From positions 1 to 21,507 of the forward strand of contig CALMMC010000106.1 of NCBI GenBank assembly GCA_937868205.1: a DNA stretch of 21,507 nucleotides, read 5' to 3'. Under the pieces are notes generated by a model, which worked only from the letters and a program-made list of their open reading frames with translations, made no database searches and was not told where the DNA came from. Within the stretch, counting starts at the first letter, position 1; every line of letters starts with the position of its first letter. Made by a program: the position numbers and the translations under genes. The stretch is from JAAZPG01 sp012797375 (GTDB lineage Bacteria > Acidobacteriota > Aminicenantia > Aminicenantales > UBA4085). Of the stretch, positions 8,458 to 15,954 are shown piece after piece.

Positions 8458-8493
8458 GACGAGCCGGCGGTCCTTCCGCCGGCCCGTCTTTTT
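8458..8493 (+). terminator. Rho-independent terminator after apgM
   Basis: A GCCGGCGG stem (8463-8470), loop tcctt and CCGCCGGC (8476-8483) form a perfect 8-bp GC stem. It can be extended by GACG/CGTC (8458-8461 with 8485-8488) across one mismatch, and a run of five T (8489-8493) follows at once. This cleanly separates apgM from the amidase operon, whose -10 lies 18 bases further on. Confidence 0.88.
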
Positions 8494-8507
8494 CGGCAAA
8501 TCAACCG

Positions 8508-8516
8508 TGTTATAAT
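8508..8516 (+). promoter_or_regulatory. Extended -10 promoter of the amidase-DUF362-polyferredoxin operon
   Basis: TGTTATAAT: perfect TATAAT at 8511-8516 with an extended TGn. Initiation near 8523 would leave only about 12 bases before the ATG at 8535, with no recognisable Shine-Dalgarno. No -35 hexamer is evident; the upstream side is the T-tract of the preceding terminator. Confidence 0.6.
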
Positions 8517-8534
8517 ATTTCTCGAACAAAACGG

Positions 8535-9737
8535 ATGAGTGGACGAAGAGGCCGTCTCTGGACGATTTTCCCGGTCCTGATTCTCTCCTTAGCCGCCGCC
8601 CCGGCCGAAAAAACGGACGTTCCCGTCCTCTCCGAAGTCTATAACGTCCGGTCCTACGCCCATCCCAACTACACCCGCATCGTCCTGGACGTGGGCGCTC
8701 CGCGGGAATACGTCTGGAACGAGACCCTCACGCCGCCGGAGATCACCGTCGACGTCATCCGGGCCCGGCTTAATCCCATCGTTCCCGAAACCGTCACCCC
8801 GGCCGGCGCCGGCTACATCCGGCGTCTCCGTCTCGCGGCAAAGAATCCGACGACCGTGCGCCTGACGATTGAGGCCGACTGGGACCGCGTCCGCCGGTAT
8901 GACGTCTTCAACCTCTTTGATCCGTTCCGGATCGTCATCGACATTTATCCGAAAGACCCCGCGGCCGGCCCGGCGGCGGCCGCCCCGCCGGCTGAAAAAA
9001 TCCCGAAGCCCGCCCAGCCGGCGGGGGGCGGATACAGCCTCGCCCGCCAGCTCGGGCTGGGCGTGCGGACGATTATCATCGATCCCGGGCACGGCGGATC
9101 GGATCCGGGCTGTCTCGATCCGGCCGGTCCGAAGGAAAAGGACCTGACCCTCGACATCGCCCTCAAGCTCAAAGCGATCCTCGAAGCCGAGTCCGATCTG
9201 TCCGCCGTCCTGACGCGGGAAACCGACATCTTCGTCCCCTTGGAAGCGCGGACCATCGTCGCCAATCAACGGAAAGCCGACCTGTTCATCTCCATCCACG
9301 TGAACGCCTACCGGCTGAAAGCGCGGCAGGGGCTGGAGACGTTCTTCCTGAATTTCAGCCCCGATCCCGCGGTCAACGAGCTGGCAGCCAAGGAAAACGC
9401 GACGACGACAAAAACCATCGGCGAGATGGACAAAATCGTCAAGAAAGTCGTCCAAAACAGCCGGATCATCGAATCCCGGGAGCTGGCCCGGACGGTCCAA
9501 TCCGCCCTGGCTTCCCATCTTTCCCGTCACTACGCCGGCGTCAAGGACCTGGGCGCCAAAGGCGGCCCGTTCTGGGTGCTTCTGGGAAGCGAGATGCCGG
9601 CGATCCTGATCGAAGCCGGACATCTTTCCAATCCCGAGGAGATCAAGCGGCTCCAGAGCGCGGTGTACCGCCAGAATATCGCCCGGGGAATTTTCGAGGG
9701 GATCAAAGCCTACATCCGTTCCCTCGGTAAAGGATAA
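8535..9737 (+). CDS. N-acetylmuramoyl-L-alanine amidase (AMIN + Amidase_3)
   Basis: Periplasmic zinc amidase that cuts the MurNAc-L-Ala bond of peptidoglycan, usually needed for daughter-cell separation (AmiA/B/C family). Of 400 residues, 1-24 form a signal peptide (RRGR then a hydrophobic stretch ending AAAPA). An AMIN domain (about 32-138) probably targets the septum or peptidoglycan. A Pro/Ala-rich linker (about 140-165) precedes the Amidase_3 catalytic domain (about 178-396), with zinc ligands H186 (DPGHGG), E201 (KEKD) and H255 (SIHVNA), and catalytic E360 (IEAGHLSN). An insert at about 278-312 resembles the regulatory-helix region of AmiB/C proteins. It is first in an operon; the DUF362 gene follows after 4 bases. 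The AmiC-like assignment is by family; the exact paralogue is uncertain. Confidence 0.95.
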   Translation: MSGRRGRLWTIFPVLILSLAAAPAEKTDVPVLSEVYNVRSYAHPNYTRIVLDVGAPREYVWNETLTPPEITVDVIRARLNPIVPETVTPAGAGYIRRLRLAAKNPTTVRLTIEADWDRVRRYDVFNLFDPFRIVIDIYPKDPAAGPAAAAPPAEKIPKPAQPAGGGYSLARQLGLGVRTIIIDPGHGGSDPGCLDPAGPKEKDLTLDIALKLKAILEAESDLSAVLTRETDIFVPLEARTIVANQRKADLFISIHVNAYRLKARQGLETFFLNFSPDPAVNELAAKENATTTKTIGEMDKIVKKVVQNSRIIESRELARTVQSALASHLSRHYAGVKDLGAKGGPFWVLLGSEMPAILIEAGHLSNPEEIKRLQSAVYRQNIARGIFEGIKAYIRSLGKG

Positions 9738-9741
9738 ACCC

Positions 9742-10638
9742 ATGAAACGAAGAACGTTTCTCAAGAGCGCCGTCTGGGGCGGCGCGGCTCTCAGCGCCGT
9801 CCCCGGCCTGATCGGCCGGCCGGCCGCGGCCCCCGGCCCGCCCGACCTGGCCGTCATCCAGGGAAATTCGCCGGCGGACATCGCCCGGGCGGCCGTCGAG
9901 GCCCTCGGCGGGATGAAGCGGTTTGTCTCCCGGGGGGACGTCGTTCTCATCAAGCCGAACATCGGCTGGGACCGCACCCCGGAGATGGCCGCCTGCACCA
10001 ACCCGGACATCGTCCGGACCCTGGTCGAGCTCAGCTTCGCCGCCGGGGCGAAAAAGGTCGCGGTGATGGACAACACCACCAATCAAGCCCAGCGCTGCTA
10101 TGTCCGCTCGGGCATCCAGGCGGCGGCCAGGGAAGCCGGGGCCGAGGTGCCCTTCATCAACCCGAGGCGGATCAAGAAAATGACCATCGGCGGCGCCTGG
10201 CTCAAGGAATGGGACGTGATCCAGGACTTCGTCGAATGCGACGCCCTCATCAACGTTCCGATCGCCAAGCACCACAACCTCTGCCGGGTGACGCTGGGGA
10301 TGAAGAACTGGCTGGGGGCGATCGGCGACCCGCGCAACCGCCTCCACCAGCGCATCGACGAGGCCTCGGCCGATTTGGCCGCCTTCTTCAAGCCCAAGCT
10401 GACCGTTCTCGACGCCTGGCGGATCCTCATCCGCAACGGCCCCCAGGGCGGCCGGCCGTCGGACACCAAGCTCTTGAAGACGGCCGTGGCCGGAACGGAC
10501 GCGGCCGCGGTCGAAGCCATGGGAGCCGTTCTTTTCGATATCGTCCCCGCCGAGCTCCCTCTCCTGCGCTTCGCCGTTGAAAGAAACATCGGCCGGATCG
10601 ATCTGGAGAAGATGAACATTGAAAAAAGAACGCTCTAA
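9742..10638 (+). CDS. DUF362 protein with twin-arginine signal
   Basis: The 298-residue product starts with a Tat-type signal: MKRRTFLK matches the RRxFLK twin-arginine motif, followed by a hydrophobic Ala/Gly segment to about residue 30. Export of a folded, possibly cofactor-bearing protein is therefore likely. The rest is a DUF362 domain, with VVLIKPNIGW (about 67-76), a GAKKVAVMD stretch, INVPIAKHHNL (about 170-180) and GMKNWLGAIGD (about 187-197). The domain is of unknown biochemical function and often occurs next to or fused with ferredoxin domains. No Cys cluster is present here, so any iron-sulfur function must come from its partner. AAAGGA lies 7 bases before the ATG. The next gene, a polyferredoxin, overlaps its last 20 bases, implying translational coupling and a shared job. 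Confidence 0.88.
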   Translation: MKRRTFLKSAVWGGAALSAVPGLIGRPAAAPGPPDLAVIQGNSPADIARAAVEALGGMKRFVSRGDVVLIKPNIGWDRTPEMAACTNPDIVRTLVELSFAAGAKKVAVMDNTTNQAQRCYVRSGIQAAAREAGAEVPFINPRRIKKMTIGGAWLKEWDVIQDFVECDALINVPIAKHHNLCRVTLGMKNWLGAIGDPRNRLHQRIDEASADLAAFFKPKLTVLDAWRILIRNGPQGGRPSDTKLLKTAVAGTDAAAVEAMGAVLFDIVPAELPLLRFAVERNIGRIDLEKMNIEKRTL

Positions 10639-12196
10639 GAAATTCCGCCGCCTCCAGATCGCCCGAATCGCCGTCCAGACGGCGTTCCTCGGGCTGTTTT
10701 TCCTCCTCCTCTTCGGCGCGCATTTCACCGGAGAGGATTACATCGGCCGGGTCGAGGCTTTTTTTCATTTCGACCCTCTCCTGGCCGCGGCCACGACCCT
10801 CGCCTCACGCGTCTTCCTCGTTTATTTCGCCTGGGCCGCCCTTACGGTCCTCGTCACCGTCCTGTTCGGCCGGATCGTCTGCGGCTGGATCTGCCCCCTG
10901 GGGACCGTCCACCAGCTCTTTTCCTGGATTTTCAAGAAAGCGCGGTTCCTCCGGCCGAAAAAGCCGGCCTCGGGCGGGTTATGGATCAAATACGCCGTCC
11001 TTGCCTTCGTCCTCGTCGCCGCCCTCTTCGGCCTCAACGCCGCGGGGTACCTGGACCCGCTGTCGTTCCTGACGCGCGCCTCGGCCGCCGGCCTTATCCC
11101 GGCCTTCGGTCTAGGAGCGGACGCCCTTCTCGGGGCCGTCTACGCGGTCAGGCTCGAGGCCTTCGGCGACACGCTGGCCCAGGCTCTCTCGACTCTGACC
11201 CTGAACACGACCTTCCGGCAGGGATTTCTCCTCGGCTTGATTTTTCTCGGAGCCGTTCTTCTGAACAAAATCCGGGAGCGCTTTTGGTGCCGGTATGTCT
11301 GCCCCCTGGGGGCGCTCCTGGGCCTCTTCAGCCGATACAACCTGTTCAAGCTGAAAATCGACGAATCGAAGTGCACCCAATGCGGCCTCTGCTCGATCCA
11401 CTGCCAAACCCAGGCCGCTCCCTTCCCGGCCGGGGGATGGAAAAGCTCGGAGTGCGTGTATTGCGAGACCTGCGCGGCGATCTGTCCGGAGCGGGCGATC
11501 ACGTTCCCGGTCCGCCTCGGCGCGGAGAAGCCGCCGGCCGTCGCCTTGACCCGCCGGCGTCTGCTGGCGACATCGTTTTTGGCTTTCTTCAGCGTCCCGT
11601 TTTTCCGGATCACGTCCGCCCGGACTCGGGCCGATGAACATCTCATCCGGCCGCCCGGATCGCTGCCCGAGCCGGCCTTCCTCCGGACCTGCATCAAGTG
11701 CGGCGAGTGTCTGAAAGCCTGCCCGACCAACGGTCTCCAGCCCGCCCTGACCGAAGCCGGGCCCGAGGGCCTGTGGACGCCGGTGCTGGTCCCGAAAATC
11801 GGCTATTGCGAGTACTATTGTTCGCTCTGCACCCAGGTCTGTCCGACCGGGGCGATCAAGGAACTGACCGTCCCGGAAAAAACGACGGTCAAAATCGGGA
11901 CGGCCTGGATCGACAAGAACCGCTGCCTCCCCTATTTCCTCGGACGGCCCTGCATCGTCTGCGAGGAGCATTGCCCCGTCTCTCCCAAGGCGATCAAGTT
12001 CATCCTCGTCGAGACGAAACGGCCCGACGGAACGACGGCCGTGGAAAAAGCTCCGATCATCGATCCCGAGCTGTGCATCGGCTGCGGCGTTTGCGAGAAC
12101 AAGTGCCCGGTGGCCGACCGGCCGGCGATTTTCGTCACGAGCGTCGGGGAACGCCGGTCGAAGGAAAATCAGCTGCTCTTGAACGTCGGCGAGTAA
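10619..12196 (+). CDS. Membrane polyferredoxin, NapH-like half fused to NapG-like ferredoxin half
   Basis: A 525-residue membrane electron carrier. Hydrophobic segments lie near 17-34, 58-84, 121-142 and 201-217. The two CxxxCP motifs of the NapH/MauN family are C88/C92 and C224/C228. [4Fe-4S] ligand sets are 252/255/258/262 and 279/282/285/289. A TRRRLL sequence (311-316) then leads into a further hydrophobic stretch (about 315-331). Four more Cys sets follow: 358/361/364/368, 397/401/404/408, 436/445/448/452 and 486/489/492/496. The start is TTG (10619-10621), chosen because GGAGAAG lies 7 bases upstream and no in-frame ATG fits; it lies inside the DUF362 gene. By the positive-inside rule the last four clusters could be outside the membrane (inference). 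The likely role is passing electrons between quinol or a cytoplasmic donor and a periplasmic partner; substrate unknown. Confidence 0.9.
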   Translation: MKKERSKKFRRLQIARIAVQTAFLGLFFLLLFGAHFTGEDYIGRVEAFFHFDPLLAAATTLASRVFLVYFAWAALTVLVTVLFGRIVCGWICPLGTVHQLFSWIFKKARFLRPKKPASGGLWIKYAVLAFVLVAALFGLNAAGYLDPLSFLTRASAAGLIPAFGLGADALLGAVYAVRLEAFGDTLAQALSTLTLNTTFRQGFLLGLIFLGAVLLNKIRERFWCRYVCPLGALLGLFSRYNLFKLKIDESKCTQCGLCSIHCQTQAAPFPAGGWKSSECVYCETCAAICPERAITFPVRLGAEKPPAVALTRRRLLATSFLAFFSVPFFRITSARTRADEHLIRPPGSLPEPAFLRTCIKCGECLKACPTNGLQPALTEAGPEGLWTPVLVPKIGYCEYYCSLCTQVCPTGAIKELTVPEKTTVKIGTAWIDKNRCLPYFLGRPCIVCEEHCPVSPKAIKFILVETKRPDGTTAVEKAPIIDPELCIGCGVCENKCPVADRPAIFVTSVGERRSKENQLLLNVGE

Positions 12197-12263
12197 GCGG
12201 ATCCGGACCGGCCGCGGCCGACGACGATTGAAGTCCCGGCCCATCTGTACTAGATTGGGAGAC

Positions 12264-12299
12264 CGCCGCCGGGGAAACCCTCGAGACATCCCGGCGGCG
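12264..12299 (+). promoter_or_regulatory. Perfect 10-bp inverted repeat in the leader of the M14 peptidase gene
   Basis: CGCCGCCGGG (12264-12273) and CCCGGCGGCG (12290-12299) are exact reverse complements separated by 16 bases. They lie in the 135-base gap between the polyferredoxin stop and the peptidase start, 18 bases before the ribosome binding site. There is no T-tract, so it is not a standard terminator. It could be an mRNA leader hairpin or a protein-binding palindrome. A weak -10-like TAGATT lies at about 12251-12256, just upstream. Confidence 0.5.
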
Positions 12300-12316
12300 C
12301 GCCAAACCGCGCTCAC

Positions 12317-12322
12317 GGAGGA
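12317..12322 (+). promoter_or_regulatory. Ribosome binding site of the M14 peptidase
   Basis: GGAGGA, nine bases before the ATG at 12332. It is a strong Shine-Dalgarno that fixes this start; the signal peptide begins at this Met. Confidence 0.8.
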
Positions 12323-12331
12323 TACGCCGCC

Positions 12332-14935
12332 ATGAAACAAAGAACCGCCGCCTTCATCTTGACGCTTGCGCTTTTCGTTCCGTCCATCGCCGCGCCCGGC
12401 CCCCGGCCCGCCCCGGCCGCCGAAACGGCGGCCGTCACCTCGCCGGAAACGTTTTTCGGATTCCGGCTTGGAGCCGACCGGCGGATGGCGCCCTGGGACA
12501 AGATCGTCGCCTACTACCGCCTCCTCGCCCGGGAAAGCGATAAGATCAAGGTCGTCGACCTGGGGCCGTCGACGATGAACCAGCCCTTCCTTCTGGTCGT
12601 CATTTCCTCCTCCCGCAATCTCGGCCGCCTGGAAGAGCTCCGAAAAATCAACCTCCGCCTCAGCGATCCTCGCGATTTGGACGAGACGGCCGCCGAAAAG
12701 CTGATCGCCGAGGGGAAGGCCGTGATCTGCCAGTCCATGAGTCTCCACGCCACCGAAATCGGAGGCACCCAGATGGCCCCGGAGCTGGCCTATGATCTCG
12801 TTTCGCGGGCCGACGAGGAGACCGCGCGCATCTTGGACAACGTCGTCTTTCTCCTGGTTCCGTCCTTCAATCCCGACGGGGCGGTCATGGTTTACGATTG
12901 GTACCAAAAGACCCTGGGAACGGAATACGAGGGATCCGACCTGCCGTGGCTCTACCACAAATACGCCGGCCACGACAACAACCGGGACGCGTTTCAGACC
13001 AACCTGGTCGAATCCCGCTACATGGCCCGCCTCCTGTTCCGCGATTGGATTCCCCAAGCCTATGTCGACCACCACCACATGGGCAGCTACGGACCGCGGA
13101 TCTACGTGCCGCCCTACGCCGAGCCCATCCGCCCGCTGGCCGACCCCCTGATCTGGCGGGAGCACAGCTGGTACGGGGCGCATATCGCGTACAAGGAGGA
13201 AGAAGCCGGATTGTCCGGCGTCATCAACGCGGCTCAATTCTCCGGCTGGGGTCATTTCGGATTCCACTGGATCACCCCCTTTCACAACATCGCCGGGATG
13301 CTGACCGAATCGGCCGACGCCAGGCTGGCCTCGCCGCTCTATATCCACCCCCACCAGCTTAAGGGCGACGACCGCGGATTCCCCGCTTACGAAGCCCAGA
13401 CCACGTTCCCCAATCCCTGGCCGGGCGGCTGGTGGAGGCTTCGGGACATCATCGACCGCCAGAAAATCTCGGCTTGGGCGGTGCTCGACCTGGCCGCCCG
13501 GAACAAGGAGACCGTCCTGCGGAACGCCTTTCTCAAGGCCCGGAGACAGACCGAGCGCGGCGCCCAGGGAAAGCCCGCCGCCTACATCATCCCGGCCGTC
13601 CAACACGATCCGCTGACGGCTGTCAAGCTGGTCAACAAGCTGCTCGACCAGGGCATCGAAATCCGCCGGGCGGCCGAGGCGTTCAGAGCCGCCGACGGAA
13701 AGCCTTATGCCGCCGGATCCTTCCTGGTTCCCCTCGCTCAGCCCAAAATGGGCCTGATCCGCTATCTCCTCGGCCGGACGCTCTATCCCGACAATTCCTT
13801 CACCCGGCGGCCGGACGGAACCCCGGAATCCCCTTACGACATGGCCACCGACACGATGGCCGAATTCATGGGCGTCCGGGTGGAGGCTCTCGACGAGGCC
13901 GTCACCGGGAACTTTGAAACGCTGACCGGGGCGCTCGCGCCGGCCGGACGCGCAGCCGAAAGCGCCGCCGGCCATTCCCTCGACGGGCGCCTCAACGACG
14001 CCTTCGCGGCGGCCGGACGGCTGCTTGACCGGGGCATCCGGCTGCGTCGGGCCGAAGAAAGCGCCGGCGGCCTTCGTCCCGGCGACTTCCTTGTTCCGGC
14101 CGGAACGTCAAGCGCCCTGCTTTCCGAAATCGCCCGAACGACGGGCGTCGACTTCCGGGCCCTCGAGCCGGGCCTCGATCGAACCGGTCGCGAGGTCAAG
14201 CGGCAGCGCCTCGGCGTGTACCAGCGCTACTGGGGCGGCAACATGGACGAGGGCTGGACGCGCCTCCTTCTGGAAGAGTTCGCGATCCCGTACACGACCC
14301 TGAGGGACGCGGAGATCCAAAAGGGCGGACTGAACGCCGCCTTCGACGTCATTCTCCTTCCGGACGACGCGCCGGCCCTCATCACCGGGGAAGGATTGGA
14401 TCACAGGCCCGGACTCCTGGAATCCACGCCTCCGGAATACCGCAGCGGAATCAGGGCCGAAGGTTTCGAAGCCTTGAAGTCTTTTGTGGCCAAGGGCGGC
14501 ACGCTGGTCGCCTTCGGCCGCGCCTGCGGCCTGGCCGTGGAGAAATTCGGCCTCCCGGTCCGCAACGTCCTGGCCGGAATCAACCGCAAGGATTTCTGGT
14601 GCCCGGGATCGACCCTGCGGGTGACGTACGATCCAAAGAATCCCTTGGCCTACGGTCAGCCGGACGAGGGGCTGGTCGTGTTTCAAATGGGAAATCCGGC
14701 TTTCGAGATCCTTCCAACAAATCACAGCGAGCGGGCTGAGATCGCGGCGGCCTTCGCTTCTCGCGATCTTCTCCAAAGCGGCTGGCTTTTGGGGGAATCC
14801 CGCCTGGCCGGGCGGGCGGCCGTCGTTTCGGTCCGGCACGGCGAGGGCCGGGTCGTCCTTTTCGGCATCCGGCCCCAGCACCGGGCCCAGACGCACGGCA
14901 CCTTCAAGCTGTTCTTCAACGCCCTGATCCGCTGA
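12332..14935 (+). CDS. Secreted zinc peptidase, M14 (carboxypeptidase A) family, with long C-terminal region
   Basis: An 867-residue exported metallopeptidase. A signal peptide covers about 1-30 (KQR, then a hydrophobic run ending in Ala-rich PAPAAETA). The M14 domain lies at about 40-420. Candidate zinc ligands are H139 and E142 in SLHATEIGG (HxxE) and a His of VDHHHMGS (247-249). DNNRD (about 215-219) matches the Asn-Arg substrate-binding pair, and E326 in GMLTES is the likely catalytic Glu. A middle segment (about 420-620) and a C-terminal glutamine-amidotransferase-like Rossmann region (about 625-865, starting near GVYQRYWGG) follow. Such long M14 proteins are common in Acidobacteria and Bacteroidetes and probably digest peptides in the periplasm or outside the cell. 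Substrate cannot be read from sequence. It is transcribed towards etfA, ending 33 bases from it. Confidence 0.9.
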   Translation: MKQRTAAFILTLALFVPSIAAPGPRPAPAAETAAVTSPETFFGFRLGADRRMAPWDKIVAYYRLLARESDKIKVVDLGPSTMNQPFLLVVISSSRNLGRLEELRKINLRLSDPRDLDETAAEKLIAEGKAVICQSMSLHATEIGGTQMAPELAYDLVSRADEETARILDNVVFLLVPSFNPDGAVMVYDWYQKTLGTEYEGSDLPWLYHKYAGHDNNRDAFQTNLVESRYMARLLFRDWIPQAYVDHHHMGSYGPRIYVPPYAEPIRPLADPLIWREHSWYGAHIAYKEEEAGLSGVINAAQFSGWGHFGFHWITPFHNIAGMLTESADARLASPLYIHPHQLKGDDRGFPAYEAQTTFPNPWPGGWWRLRDIIDRQKISAWAVLDLAARNKETVLRNAFLKARRQTERGAQGKPAAYIIPAVQHDPLTAVKLVNKLLDQGIEIRRAAEAFRAADGKPYAAGSFLVPLAQPKMGLIRYLLGRTLYPDNSFTRRPDGTPESPYDMATDTMAEFMGVRVEALDEAVTGNFETLTGALAPAGRAAESAAGHSLDGRLNDAFAAAGRLLDRGIRLRRAEESAGGLRPGDFLVPAGTSSALLSEIARTTGVDFRALEPGLDRTGREVKRQRLGVYQRYWGGNMDEGWTRLLLEEFAIPYTTLRDAEIQKGGLNAAFDVILLPDDAPALITGEGLDHRPGLLESTPPEYRSGIRAEGFEALKSFVAKGGTLVAFGRACGLAVEKFGLPVRNVLAGINRKDFWCPGSTLRVTYDPKNPLAYGQPDEGLVVFQMGNPAFEILPTNHSERAEIAAAFASRDLLQSGWLLGESRLAGRAAVVSVRHGEGRVVLFGIRPQHRAQTHGTFKLFFNALIR

Positions 14936-14944
14936 CGGCGGCGG

Positions 14945-14962
14945 CCGGCGGAATCCCGCCGG
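14945..14962. terminator. GC hairpin between convergent genes (possible bidirectional terminator)
   Basis: CCGGCGG (14945-14951), loop aatc and CCGCCGG (14956-14962) form a perfect 7-bp stem in the 33-base gap between the converging peptidase and etfA genes. There is no T-run on either side, so intrinsic termination would be weak; position is the main argument. Confidence 0.4.
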
Positions 14963-14968
14963 AAATGA

Positions 14969-15943
14969 TCAGGAGCCGAGGGCTTTGATTTCCGCGATCA
15001 AGGCGGGCACGACCTGAAACAGGTCGGCCACGATTCCGTAATCGGCCACCTTGAAGATCGGGGCTTCGGGATCCTTGTTGACCGCGACGACCACCTTGGA
15101 CGAGGACATGCCGGCCAAGTGCTGGATCGCTCCGCTGATCCCGAAGGCAAAATAAAGATTGGGGCTGACGGTTTTGCCCGTTTGGCCGACTTGGTGGGAA
15201 TGGCCGATCCAGCCGGCGTCGACGGCCGTCCGGGACGCCCCGACGGCCGCCCGCGGAAGGACCGCCGCCAGATCGGAAAGCCGGGCGAATCCTTCCGGGC
15301 CTTTCATCGCCCGGCCGCCGGCGACGACGATATCGGCCTCGGCCACATCGATCGCCGCCCCGGACTCGCTCAAGATCTCCGCGACTTTTCCGGCGACGGC
15401 CCCCTCCGGGATCGCGACCGCGTGGGGGACAACCTCGGCCTCGGGGCCGGGTTCCGCGTCCAGCGGAAAAACGTTGGGCCGGAGGGTGGCGATCGCCGGC
15501 CCGGCCGGAAGAGCGAGGGTCAGGAGGGCTTTGCCGGCAAAAATCGGCCGGGTGAAGACCAGGCGGCCGCCGGAAACGGAAACGGCCGTGCAATCGGAAG
15601 CCAGGGGAACGCCCAGGCGGGCGGCAAGCCGGGGAGCAAGATCCCGGCCCATCGCCGTGGCCGGAAAGAAGACGGCCCGGGCCGCTGTTTCCCGGACGAG
15701 CCCCTCGACGGCCAGGGCGAATCCCTGGCTCGAATAATCGGTTAAGGCCGGATTTTGGAGATGATGGATCTTCGCCGCTCCGGCCGCGCCGATTTCGGCG
15801 GCCGCCCCTTCGGGAGCGCTCCCGACGAGGACCGCTTCCGCCGGAAAACCCAGGGCTTCGGCCGCCCTCCGCCCCGCGACGAGCGTCTCCAGCGAGCTTT
15901 TCTTGATTTTTCCGTCCCGGATTTCAATAAAGCAAAGAATCAT
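14969..15943 (-). CDS. etfA: Electron transfer flavoprotein alpha subunit
   Basis: FAD-binding subunit of ETF (FixB family), which accepts electrons from acyl-CoA and other flavoprotein dehydrogenases. The product has 324 residues. The N-terminal domain starts MILCFIEIRDGKIKKSSLE. The C-terminal FAD domain (about 195-315) carries the signature from VGQTGKTVSPNLY through FGISGAIQHLAGM to VAVNKD and ADYGIVAD. An in-frame GTG at 15956-15958 would add MRRRM, but AGGAG (15951-15955) lies ideally 7 bases before ATG 15941-15943 (ATG 15944-15946 is next best), so I use the ATG. It follows etfB by 11 bases, the usual etfB-etfA order. Confidence 0.95.
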   Translation of the reverse strand: MILCFIEIRDGKIKKSSLETLVAGRRAAEALGFPAEAVLVGSAPEGAAAEIGAAGAAKIHHLQNPALTDYSSQGFALAVEGLVRETAARAVFFPATAMGRDLAPRLAARLGVPLASDCTAVSVSGGRLVFTRPIFAGKALLTLALPAGPAIATLRPNVFPLDAEPGPEAEVVPHAVAIPEGAVAGKVAEILSESGAAIDVAEADIVVAGGRAMKGPEGFARLSDLAAVLPRAAVGASRTAVDAGWIGHSHQVGQTGKTVSPNLYFAFGISGAIQHLAGMSSSKVVVAVNKDPEAPIFKVADYGIVADLFQVVPALIAEIKALGS

Positions 15944-15954
15944 CATCCTTCTCC

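Noticed and set aside
8589..10082. 497-codon minus-strand open frame
   Set aside because: Antisense to the amidase and DUF362 genes; no family motif.
11111..13975. 954-codon minus-strand open frame
   Set aside because: Lies opposite the polyferredoxin and M14 peptidase genes, both with clear motifs and ribosome sites. It is Gly/Arg/Pro-rich shadow sequence.
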